Shown piece by piece: positions 44,430-52,712 of a DNA stretch of 64,000 nt (within the stretch, counting starts at the first letter, position 1; the number at the start of each line of letters is the position of its first letter). The translations under genes were made by a program, and so were the position numbers. The notes under the pieces were generated by a model that saw only the letters and a program-made list of their open reading frames with translations, ran no database searches and was not told where the DNA came from. The DNA comes from Acuticoccus sp039034015 (GTDB lineage Bacteria; Pseudomonadota; Alphaproteobacteria; Rhizobiales; Amorphaceae), in NCBI GenBank assembly GCA_039034015.1, contig JBCCBM010000003.1, forward strand, positions 285,390 to 349,389. Reading direction: 5' to 3'.

Positions 44430-46658
44430 ATGACGCGCAGCCTTTTGGGGGTCGCCATCATCCTTTTGGGGGCGCCTGCCGCCGTGGCGGGGACGCCCCT
44501 GCCGGCGCCCAACCCCGCGCGGGTGGCAACGGCCGCGCCCGCGGTCGTCGTGGCTGGCGCCCCGGTGCCGCTGCGCCGGCCAAGCCGGGCCAATATTGTG
44601 GGCCGTGTGGTGGAGGGCCGCGCCGTCCCCGTCACCGCGTTTGCCGCCTCCAACACACCGCGGGTGGATGCGCTGTTTGCCGCCGCCAACGCGGCCGCCA
44701 GCGGCCTTGGGGTCGCGACCCCAGCCCCTGAGCGGGCAAAAGTCCCTGCAGCGTCCGGTGATCCGTTTCGCCGCTATGGCAGCGTGCGTGGCAATTTGGC
44801 CGGCGCGCTCGATGCGCTCCGCCGCGACCGATACGAGGAGGTCTTTCGCCGCCGAAACGGTCTCAAAGACCCCATCGACCGCATGACGGTGGACTATTTT
44901 GTCCTGCGCGCAGGCCCGCCCGAACTCACCTCCGCGATGGTGGCGCACATTGCCGCCCGCGGCCGCGCCTGGCCCTCCCAAAGCCTGATGCGCACGCGCT
45001 ATGAGGAGGCGCTGTCGCGCGAGCGCCCGTCCGCCCGCGCGGCCCTCAAGGCGCTCTCGGGCAGTGCGCAGTCGGCCCCCGGCCTTCGCCTTCTGGCCAA
45101 AGCGCAGCGGGATGCGGGCGATCGGGCCGCGCTCAAAACCGTGCGCACCGCCTGGCACGGAAAATCCCTCGGCAAGCGCATGCAGGCCGCGTTCTTGAAA
45201 GATTTTGGCCGCACGCTCAACGAGGGCGACCACCTCACCCGCATCGACCACCTGGTGGGCGAGGGCGACTTTGCCGAGGCGCGGGCGCTCGCCCCCAGCC
45301 TCAGCGCTGCCGGCCGAACCTATGTGAGCGCCCGCCTGGCCGCCGCGGAAGGCGCCGACAATGCGCTGGCGCGCCTCTCATCCGTCTCCGCCACGCTAAA
45401 ACGCCGCCCGGGCTTTGCGCTGGCCAAAGCCGAGGCCGAGCGCCACCGCGACAAGTTTAAGGCCGCCGCGCGCACGCTCCTCGCCGTCTCGCCAAAGCGG
45501 GTGGTGAATGGGGATGCGTTTTGGGTGGAGGCGCGCATTGTGGCCCGCTCGCTCGCCGAGCGGGGCGCGCTTTCAACGGCCCAAAAGCTCGCCGAAAAAG
45601 GCTTTGCCCGCAGCCCCAAGGACCGGGCCGATCAGGCATTCCACGCCGGCTGGTTCGCCCTTCAGCGCAAGGACGCCGCCCGCGCTGGCCGCCATTTTAA
45701 GGCGCTTGGGGCAATTGCCACCACGCCGCTCTCCCGCTCCCGTGCGGCCTATTGGCAGGGCCGCGCCGCAAAGGCCCGCGGCGCCGGCGCGCGCCAACAC
45801 TTTGAGGCGGCCGCCCGCTTTGGCGCGACCTATTATGGGCAGCTCGCCCGCGCCGAACTCGGCCGCTCGGGCACAGGCATCGGCCGCGCGCCGAGCGCGA
45901 CCAGCGCCGACCGGCGGGCGTTTGCCAAAAACCCGGTGGCGGTTGCCCTTTCGCGCACCGTTGCGGCCGGCCACAGCCACCGCATCTGGCCGCTCCTCAA
46001 ACACATTGGCGCAACGGCAAAGACCCCGGGCGAAGTGGCGCTCGCCGTCGCGGTCGCCGAGCGTGCAGGCAAAGCCCACCTTGCCCTCATGACCGCCAAG
46101 GAGGCCGACCGGCGCGGCCTCAACGTTGGCGCGCTTGCCCACCCCACCCGCGCGATCCCCAAGGGCGCCAAGGTGCCGGCCGGGCTCGACAAGGCGATCG
46201 TCTACGCCATCGCGCGGCAAGAATCTCACTTCAACACCGGGGCTGTGAGCCCGGCGGGTGCGGCCGGCCTCATGCAGCTGATGCCAAAGACGGCGGCCGC
46301 CATGGCCCGGCAGCTCGGCCGGCGCCACAGCCAGCGCATGCTGACCCGTGACCCGGCGCACAATGCAACGCTGGGCGCCGCCTATCTCAAAAAGCGGCTG
46401 GATGAATATGGCGGCTCCTACATCCTCACCTTTGCCGCCTACAACGCCGGCGCCTCGCGGGTTGCCGAATGGATCGAGCGCTTTGGCGACCCGCGCCGGC
46501 GCACCGTGGACCCCATCGATTGGGTGGAGCAAATCCCCTATCCAGAAACGCGCAACTATGTGCAGCGGGTGATGGAAAACGTGCAGGTCTATCGCGAGCG
46601 TCTCGGCACAGGGCGCCTTGCCATCGGCAAAGATCTTGCCCGCGGGCGCGTCTCCTGA
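44430..46658 (+). CDS. soluble lytic murein transglycosylase (SLT family)
   Basis: The 742-residue protein has a signal peptide (MTRSLLGVAIILLGAPAAVAG). A long helical superhelix (~100-560) rich in Ala and Arg follows, then the SLT catalytic domain (~590-720). The catalytic Glu is in IARQESHFNTGAVSPAGAAGLMQLMP; YNAG and YVQRVMENVQVYR are later signatures. It cleaves peptidoglycan glycan strands to 1,6-anhydromuropeptides in the periplasm. Its stop overlaps the next ATG (TGATG). Confidence 0.93.
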   Translation: MTRSLLGVAIILLGAPAAVAGTPLPAPNPARVATAAPAVVVAGAPVPLRRPSRANIVGRVVEGRAVPVTAFAASNTPRVDALFAAANAAASGLGVATPAPERAKVPAASGDPFRRYGSVRGNLAGALDALRRDRYEEVFRRRNGLKDPIDRMTVDYFVLRAGPPELTSAMVAHIAARGRAWPSQSLMRTRYEEALSRERPSARAALKALSGSAQSAPGLRLLAKAQRDAGDRAALKTVRTAWHGKSLGKRMQAAFLKDFGRTLNEGDHLTRIDHLVGEGDFAEARALAPSLSAAGRTYVSARLAAAEGADNALARLSSVSATLKRRPGFALAKAEAERHRDKFKAAARTLLAVSPKRVVNGDAFWVEARIVARSLAERGALSTAQKLAEKGFARSPKDRADQAFHAGWFALQRKDAARAGRHFKALGAIATTPLSRSRAAYWQGRAAKARGAGARQHFEAAARFGATYYGQLARAELGRSGTGIGRAPSATSADRRAFAKNPVAVALSRTVAAGHSHRIWPLLKHIGATAKTPGEVALAVAVAERAGKAHLALMTAKEADRRGLNVGALAHPTRAIPKGAKVPAGLDKAIVYAIARQESHFNTGAVSPAGAAGLMQLMPKTAAAMARQLGRRHSQRMLTRDPAHNATLGAAYLKKRLDEYGGSYILTFAAYNAGASRVAEWIERFGDPRRRTVDPIDWVEQIPYPETRNYVQRVMENVQVYRERLGTGRLAIGKDLARGRVS

Positions 46659-47509
46659 TGCGCACGCTGACGGCCACCGCCGCCGACGGCACCGCCCTCG
46701 TCGCCGACGAATACGGCCCCGCGGGCGAGACCCCTGTGGTGTGCCTCCCCGGCCTCACCCGCAACGCGCGTGACTTTGCCGACCTTGCCGCCGCCCTCTC
46801 CGCACCCGACGAAACGCCGCCCCGCCGCGTGATCGTTTTGGAATCGCGCGGCCGCGGGCGCTCCGGCCGGGCGGACGGCGCCACCTACACCCTCCTGCAA
46901 GAGCTTGACGACCTTCTGGCCGCGCTCAAAAGTTTTGACGTTGCCCGGGCTGCCTTCGTGGGCACCTCCCGCGGCGGGCTCCTCACGATGCTGCTTGCCA
47001 TGCGCGCGCCGGAGATGATTTCGCGCGTCGTCCTCAACGACATTGGCCCGCGCATTGAGCCGGAGGGCCTTGCACGCATTGGCGAGAGCGTCGGCACCAC
47101 CATGGCCTTCAAAAGCTTTGAGGATCTGGGCGCCAGGCTCGAGAAGGCGCTGGGCCCGCAGTTCCCCGCCCTTGGGCCGGACGGGTTTGTGCGGCTGGCC
47201 CGTCAGCTCGCCTCGGAGGATGGCGAGGGCGTCCGCTTTGACTATGACCCCGCCCTTGCCGACCCGTTCCGCGCCACAAACGCGCCCATCGATCCGCCCG
47301 ACTTTTGGCCGGGGTTTGACGCGCTTCTCGGTGTGCCCGTCATGGTGATCCGCGGCGCACACTCTGACCTTTTGTCCGCCGCCACCGTGGAGGCCATGCG
47401 CCGCCGGCACGCGCGCCTCACCACCTTCATCGCCCACGGCGAGGGGCACGCCCCGCTGTTGTGGGATGCGGCAAGCCAATCGGCCATCCAGCGCTTCTTG
47501 TCCGCCTAA
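46658..47509 (+). CDS. alpha/beta-fold hydrolase
   Basis: The 283-residue protein has the oxyanion region CLPGLTRNARDF, nucleophile FVGTSRGGLLTMLLA (GxSxG), acid region VMVIRGAHSDLL and catalytic His in AHGEGHAPLLW. It is an esterase, hydrolase or peptidase of unknown substrate. It is translationally coupled to the lytic transglycosylase gene. Confidence 0.88.
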   Translation: MRTLTATAADGTALVADEYGPAGETPVVCLPGLTRNARDFADLAAALSAPDETPPRRVIVLESRGRGRSGRADGATYTLLQELDDLLAALKSFDVARAAFVGTSRGGLLTMLLAMRAPEMISRVVLNDIGPRIEPEGLARIGESVGTTMAFKSFEDLGARLEKALGPQFPALGPDGFVRLARQLASEDGEGVRFDYDPALADPFRATNAPIDPPDFWPGFDALLGVPVMVIRGAHSDLLSAATVEAMRRRHARLTTFIAHGEGHAPLLWDAASQSAIQRFLSA

Positions 47510-47549
47510 AACCCCGAACTTGCGGTTTGCCCCGCGCAAACAATCCCGG

Positions 47550-48671
47550 TCAGGTGGCGCGGTGGCCGCCGAGCGCGACAACCTCGGCGCTGCGCAAGGC
47601 GCCCGACACGTCCTTGGCTGCGATGGCGGCAACGCCCTCGGTTTTGGGTTTCCGCGGCACGGTGATGATGTTCACCGTCCCGTTGCCGGTCACGCTGTGC
47701 TGCTCCAGCCGCCCGCCGAGGTTGGCCAAATAAACCTCCACAAGCTTCATGCCGAGGCCGGTGGACTTTGGTTCTCGGTTCGCATCGTCAAGGCCGGTGC
47801 CATTGTCGCGAACCTCAATTTGAAGCGCGCCGCCAAGGTCTTGGCAGGAGACCTCAACGAGCCCAGGCGTTGTTTGCGCAACAAAGGCATACTTTCCGGC
47901 GTTGACCGTGAGTTCGTTCACCACAGCGCCAATGCTGATGGCATCATCCACACTCACCGACGGGTTGTCGCCGGCCACGCTGATCGACCAGTTTTGCGCT
48001 TCGGCCCCGGTCACGATGGCAATGGATTCGCACACCGCCTCAAAATAGGTGCGAAGGCGGACCTGCCCGTCCGCCCCTGAGACCGCCAAAAGCTCGTAGA
48101 GCCGCGCGATTTGTTCCACCCGGGCCGAGATGCGCTCCAGGATGTCCCGGCTGGCCTTCGCCTCCACCCCGCGCGATTCAAGGCGCAGCATGGACAGGAT
48201 CGAGGCAAGGTTATTTTTCACCCGGTGGTTGATCTCCACCACCTGGTTGCGGCTCGTCTCTGCCTCGCGCGCCTTTTTCTCCTGGGTGAGGGCGTCTTCG
48301 GTCACATCCTCAATGCGGATGATGGCGCGGTTGATGGCAATTCCATCGCGCTTGATGCGGCTTGCCGAAATCTCGAGCATGCGCCGGCCCAGGATCGGAA
48401 ACTCCTGCTGCACCACATACCGCTCGATGGTGACATCGTGCTCGGCCACTGCGGACAAAAGGGCACAAAGCTTTGGGTCCAGCGCAAGGTCGGGCATCAC
48501 ATCGGTGAGCGTTGCCCGAAAGGTCGTGTCTTCCCGGGCGCCAACCAGTTCGTAAAACCCCAGATTGGCGTAATGCACCGTCATCGCCGCGTCGATGACG
48601 AGGAGAGCGTTGGGCAGCGAGTTAACAAGATCGCGGTAGTAGACCGTCTGTTCGAACGTCGCTGACGACAT
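47550..48671 (-). CDS. PAS-domain sensor histidine kinase (HisKA_2/HWE type)
   Basis: The 373-residue cytoplasmic protein has a PAS domain (~12-125: LPNALLVIDAAMTVHYANLGFYELVGA). The phospho-acceptor box EINHRVKNNLASILSMLRLESR carries His149, and an ATPase domain follows with the N-box IGAVVNELTVNAGKYAF and G-box VRDNGTGL.DA / STGLGMKLVEVY. The HRVKNNL box is the HisKA_2 form used in alphaproteobacterial light, oxygen and general-stress signalling. No response regulator is nearby. AAGGAGA lies 6 bp upstream of the ATG. Confidence 0.9.
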   Translation of the reverse strand: MSSATFEQTVYYRDLVNSLPNALLVIDAAMTVHYANLGFYELVGAREDTTFRATLTDVMPDLALDPKLCALLSAVAEHDVTIERYVVQQEFPILGRRMLEISASRIKRDGIAINRAIIRIEDVTEDALTQEKKAREAETSRNQVVEINHRVKNNLASILSMLRLESRGVEAKASRDILERISARVEQIARLYELLAVSGADGQVRLRTYFEAVCESIAIVTGAEAQNWSISVAGDNPSVSVDDAISIGAVVNELTVNAGKYAFVAQTTPGLVEVSCQDLGGALQIEVRDNGTGLDDANREPKSTGLGMKLVEVYLANLGGRLEQHSVTGNGTVNIITVPRKPKTEGVAAIAAKDVSGALRSAEVVALGGHRAT

Positions 48672-48736
48672 GGCCGTCTCCTTCAACACACCGTAATTAG
48701 AGCGCGGAATGCAGAGGTAAAGTGATGCAGCGCGAA

Positions 48737-50116
48737 TTATGCTGCGGCGACGCACCCGTCTGCGCGCCAGGCGGCAAACGCCTCACGCGCGCGGATCGAA
48801 TAGGCCAACTTGCGAAACTGTTTGCGCTTGCCCCGCCGCCCGGACCCGACGCCAACGGTCAGCGGCGGAAACAGACCGAAGTTAATATTCATAGGCTGGT
48901 ACGAGCGTGGCGCCGAGGCTGTGTCCACGCTGACATGCCCGCCCGTGATGTGCGCCAAAAGCGCCCCCAGAGCCGTCGTTTGCGGGGGCGGGGCAAACGG
49001 CTGCCCCGCCAGCGCGCCGGCCACAAAGTTTGCCGCCAGCATCCCCGTCGCGGTCGCCTCCACATAGCCCTCGCACCCGGTCACCTGCCCGGCGAACGTG
49101 AGGTGGGGCGCAGCCTTGAGTGACAACGCCGGCGACAAGAGGCGCGGGCTATCGATGTAGGTGTTGCGGTGGAGACCGCCCAGGCGCGCAAACTCGGCGC
49201 CTTCCAAACCCGGGATCATGCGGAAGATGTCCGCCTGGGCGCCATAGCGCAGCTTCGTCTGGAAGCCGACCATGTTGTAAAGCGTGCCAAGCGCGTTGTC
49301 CTGGCGCAGCTGGACAATGGCGTGGGCTTTTGTCGCCGGGTCGTGCGGGTTGGTGAGGCCCACCGGCTTCATGGGGCCATGGCGCAGGGTCTCGCGCCCC
49401 CGCTCGGCCATCACCTCGATGGGGAGGCAGCCGTCAAAATAGGGCGTGTCTTCAAAGCCGTGGAAGGGGACGCGGTCGGCCGCCAGCAGCGCATCGATGA
49501 ACGCTTCATACGTGTCGCGGTCCATGGGGCAGTTGAGATAGTCCGCGCCCGTGCCGCCGGGGCCCGGCTTGTCGTAGCGGGATTGGAACCAGGCTTTGTC
49601 CATGTCCACGCTCTCGCGGTAGACGATGGGGGCGATGGCGTCGAAAAAGGCGAGGGCATCGGCGCCGGTGAGGGCGGCGATCCGCTCGGCGAGCGCGTCG
49701 CTGGTGAGGGGGCCGGTCGCGATGATTGCGGGGCCCTCGGGCAGCGATGTTGCCTCTTCGCGCACGAGGGTGAGCGTCTCGTGCGCCATCAGCCGGGCGG
49801 TGACGGCGGCCGAAAACCCCTCACGGTCGACCGCCAGCGCGCCGCCGGCCGGCACCTGGTGGGCATCGGCCGCCGCCATGATGAGGGAGCCCATGTCCCG
49901 CAATTCTTGGTGGAGGAGGCCGACCGCGCTTGCCTCCACATCATCGGAGCGGAACGAGTTGGAGCACACAAGCTCGGCCAGCCCATCGGTCTTGTGGGCG
50001 GCGGTGGTGCGGGTGGGCCGCATTTCCACAAGGCGCACGCGGATGCCGCGGGACGCAAGCTGATGGGCGGCCTCCGACCCCGCAAGGCCGCCGCCGATGA
50101 TGGTGATCTCTGTCAT
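48737..50116 (-). CDS. trmFO: methylenetetrahydrofolate--tRNA-(uracil-5-)-methyltransferase TrmFO
   Basis: The 459-residue FAD enzyme starts with ITIIGGGLAGSEAAHQLASRG and contains AELVCSNSFRSDDVEASAVGLLHQELR, ATGPLTSDALAE and PMNINFGLFPPL, all TrmFO signatures. It methylates U54 of tRNA using methylene-THF and FADH2. Its ATG overlaps the larB stop (ATGA), so it is the last gene of the T6SS-lar string. Confidence 0.97.
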   Translation of the reverse strand: MTEITIIGGGLAGSEAAHQLASRGIRVRLVEMRPTRTTAAHKTDGLAELVCSNSFRSDDVEASAVGLLHQELRDMGSLIMAAADAHQVPAGGALAVDREGFSAAVTARLMAHETLTLVREEATSLPEGPAIIATGPLTSDALAERIAALTGADALAFFDAIAPIVYRESVDMDKAWFQSRYDKPGPGGTGADYLNCPMDRDTYEAFIDALLAADRVPFHGFEDTPYFDGCLPIEVMAERGRETLRHGPMKPVGLTNPHDPATKAHAIVQLRQDNALGTLYNMVGFQTKLRYGAQADIFRMIPGLEGAEFARLGGLHRNTYIDSPRLLSPALSLKAAPHLTFAGQVTGCEGYVEATATGMLAANFVAGALAGQPFAPPPQTTALGALLAHITGGHVSVDTASAPRSYQPMNINFGLFPPLTVGVGSGRRGKRKQFRKLAYSIRAREAFAAWRADGCVAAA

Positions 50117-50772
50117 CCTTCAGAGGTGCCGATTTCGGCGCCGACGCGCAAGCGTGCCGCGTTCAAAATGCGGATTGCGGCGGCGGCCGCGCCAAACCCA
50201 TTGTCGATGTTGACGACGGTGACCCCCGGCGCGCAGCTCGCCAGCGCGGCCGACAGCGCCACATTGCCGCCCGCCGACACGCCATACCCGACGCTTGTCG
50301 GCACCGCGATGAGGGGCGCTGCCACCAGACCCCCAAGGACGCTAAAAAGCGCCCCCTCCATCCCCGCCACCGCGATGATGACCGGCGCCGCCTCGAGCGT
50401 CTCAACCGCCTCCATCAGCCGCCAAAGCCCCGCCACGCCCACATCCACGGTGAGCGTGTGTGCCACCCCATGAAAGGCGAGCGTGCGCGCCGCCTCCGCC
50501 GCAACGGCGCGGTCGGCGGTGCCGGCGCACACGATTGCGACCGGTGGGCCCGCTGGCGCCGGGGTCGGGCCGCGGATGGCGGTGCGCGAGAGGGGGTCAT
50601 GGTCGAGGCTGTCGCGGTGGGCGGGCGGCGGTGCATCGATCCGCGTGAGGAGGAGCGGGCCTTCTGTGGTGGCGAGGATGTGGGCAATGTCGTGCGGGTG
50701 TTTGCCCTCGCAAAGGACGGCCTCGGCAACGCCAGTGCGCGCGCGCCGCCCATGGTCGAACCGCACGATCAT
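50113..50772 (-). CDS. larB: nickel pincer cofactor biosynthesis protein LarB
   Basis: The 219-residue protein is related to PurE: VAIVCAGTADRAVAAEAARTLAFHG, VIIAVAGMEGALFSVLGGLVAAPLIAVPTSVGYG and INIDNG-type NIDNGFGAA. LarB carboxylates and hydrolyses NaAD, the first step of the nickel-pincer nucleotide cofactor. It overlaps larE at its start and trmFO at its stop by ATGA. Confidence 0.93.
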   Translation of the reverse strand: MIVRFDHGRRARTGVAEAVLCEGKHPHDIAHILATTEGPLLLTRIDAPPPAHRDSLDHDPLSRTAIRGPTPAPAGPPVAIVCAGTADRAVAAEAARTLAFHGVAHTLTVDVGVAGLWRLMEAVETLEAAPVIIAVAGMEGALFSVLGGLVAAPLIAVPTSVGYGVSAGGNVALSAALASCAPGVTVVNIDNGFGAAAAAIRILNAARLRVGAEIGTSEG

Positions 50773-51521
50773 CGGTGAAAGGCTGCGCCCCGGCGGTAGG
50801 GCCGCACGCCCAGGAACGGGCGCCCCGCGTCGGCGCACGCCTCTCTCGCCAGGGTGGCGATGGCCGGGGCGGGCGCGTCCACCTCAATGGCAACGCCGGC
50901 GTGGAGGACGCGGCAGCGCAGCGCAGCGCGGGCGGGCAGCAGCGGCGCAAGGGCCGCCTCCGTCGCCTCGATGAACGCAAGGTCGTCGGCCTGCACCGGT
51001 CGGCCGGTTTCAATGCGCGAGGCAAGGCACGGGTTGGCCGGCAGCGCGGCCAGATCCTCCAGCGCCAACGCCTCGGCAAGGGCGTAAATGTCGGCCTTTG
51101 TGACGCCCGCGTCCACATAGGGGTGGATGACGCCGGCCCTCTTTGCCGCGGTCAGGCCTGGGCGGACATCGCCAAGATCATCCTGGTTGGTGCCGCTGGC
51201 GATGGTGCGCGGGGTGGCGGCGGCGATGGTGGCGTAAAGGTTGGACTTGCAGAAAAAGCAGCGGTTGGCGGGATTTTTCACATAGTCTGGGTCGGCAAGC
51301 TCAGCCGCATTCACCAGCGTGAGCCGCCAGCCCGCCGCCGCCGCATGGCGCTTGACCCGCGCCGTCGCGCTTTGGGGCACGGCGGGGGACACGGCGTGGA
51401 AGGCGTGCGCATCCCCGACCTGCGCGGCCAGGTGCATCAGCACCATGGAATCGATGCCGCCGCTCACCGCGATGGCAAGCGGCCGCGCGGAAAGAAATTT
51501 TTCGAGGGCGCTGCGATCCAT
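50769..51521 (-). CDS. larE: ATP-dependent sacrificial sulfur transferase LarE
   Basis: The 250-residue PP-loop protein has the AVSGGIDSMVLMHLA ATP-binding loop and NRCFFCKSNLY. NPCLASRIETG carries the Cys known in LarE to give its sulfur to the cofactor. It acts after LarB, adding two sulfurs to the pyridinium bis-acid. It starts 66 bp downstream of larC and overlaps larB by ATGA. Confidence 0.93.
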   Translation of the reverse strand: MDRSALEKFLSARPLAIAVSGGIDSMVLMHLAAQVGDAHAFHAVSPAVPQSATARVKRHAAAAGWRLTLVNAAELADPDYVKNPANRCFFCKSNLYATIAAATPRTIASGTNQDDLGDVRPGLTAAKRAGVIHPYVDAGVTKADIYALAEALALEDLAALPANPCLASRIETGRPVQADDLAFIEATEAALAPLLPARAALRCRVLHAGVAIEVDAPAPAIATLAREACADAGRPFLGVRPYRRGAAFHR

Positions 51522-51587
51522 GGCGCGACGCTGCCACCCTTTTGCGATCCTGTGAAGGGTTTTGGGATGGCGGCGTTTCGAGGCTGG

Positions 51588-52709
51588 TTAGTCGTCTTCT
51601 GCGGTGCGGGCGGCGCGCCGGCGGGCGGCCAGCGTTTTGAGGGGCGCAAGGTCGTCGGCCTCGGCCTTGCTCGTCGCGCCGCCTGGCCGCTCAGCGCGCT
51701 TGATGGCAATGCCGGCCGCCTGGTCGGCGTGTCGGGGAAGGGTGCGGCGCGCCTCGCGGCGGATGCGAACGCCAAGGGTGGCGGTCTCTTCAAAGAGGGC
51801 GGTGATCGCCTCCTCCCGCGCGTGGGGGGCGACCAGCAGCGTGAACAGCGTCTCGGGCCGCCCCTTCTTGCCCTGGCGCGGGGTGAGGGCAAGGTCGAGC
51901 ACGCCAGAGAGACCCCGAAGGTGCGCGCTCGCGTGGCCGATCTCCTCGCCCGTCATGTCATCAACCGCGCACTCGATGACGTCGACGGCCGCGCCCTGGG
52001 TGGTCGGCGCGAACGCCAGGACGCGCAGGAGGTTCGCAACACCGGAAAGATCGCGCGTGCCAAGGCCGGCGCCCACCGCCACAAGCCGGCCGGACGCTTC
52101 GCCGGGCGTTGCTTCGGCCAGGATTGCGGCGCCCGTTGGCGTCACCCGCTCGCCGGGGATGCCATCATCGGTGATGTCAAAACCCCGCAAGAGATGCGCG
52201 GTTGCGGGCGCGGGCACCGGGAGCGGGCCGTGGGCGGAGCGCACCCGCCCGCCGCCAAGGGGAAAGGGCGCCACCGAAAGCGTTGTGGCGCCCATCGCCT
52301 CCATGAGTGCGGCGGCGGCGACCGCGTCGGCGAGCGTGTCCCAATCGCCGATCTCGTGGAAGTGCACGGTCTCGACGGGCACGCCGTGGACGGTGGCTTC
52401 GGCCTCTGCCAGGCGTCGCAGCGTGCCTTGCGCGCGGGTTGTGACGGCAGCGTCCGGGCAGTGGGCGGCAAGATGGGCGGCCAAGTCGGCGTGGCGGCTT
52501 GGCGCGGGGGGCGCGCTGCCAATGAGCGAAAAGCGGGTGCCGGCAAAGCCGTGGGAGCGGCCTTCGGTGAGGGTGGGCGTCAGCGAGGGGGGGAGGACGG
52601 CGTTGAGCGTTGCGGCCGCCCGGGGCCAAATGTCGGGCCGGGCGCTCGCAAGGGCGGCGACCACCATGTCGCCCGCCGCCCCGCCCAGCGGGTCAAAATG
52701 GAGATGCAC
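51588..52709 (-). CDS. larC: nickel pincer cofactor biosynthesis protein LarC
   Basis: The 373-residue protein starts LHFDPLGGAAGDM, the LarC signature, with VHFHEIGDWDTLADAV, TPTGAAILAEA and VIECAVDDMTGEEIG. It inserts nickel into the pincer nucleotide using CTP. The start is a GTG only 3 bp after the tssH stop (TAGAGGGTG), so the ribosome site overlaps tssH and expression probably follows the T6SS genes. The cofactor user, larA or a homologue, is not in the window. Confidence 0.93.
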   Translation of the reverse strand: MHLHFDPLGGAAGDMVVAALASARPDIWPRAAATLNAVLPPSLTPTLTEGRSHGFAGTRFSLIGSAPPAPSRHADLAAHLAAHCPDAAVTTRAQGTLRRLAEAEATVHGVPVETVHFHEIGDWDTLADAVAAAALMEAMGATTLSVAPFPLGGGRVRSAHGPLPVPAPATAHLLRGFDITDDGIPGERVTPTGAAILAEATPGEASGRLVAVGAGLGTRDLSGVANLLRVLAFAPTTQGAAVDVIECAVDDMTGEEIGHASAHLRGLSGVLDLALTPRQGKKGRPETLFTLLVAPHAREEAITALFEETATLGVRIRREARRTLPRHADQAAGIAIKRAERPGGATSKAEADDLAPLKTLAARRRAARTAEDD

Positions 52710-52712
52710 CCT

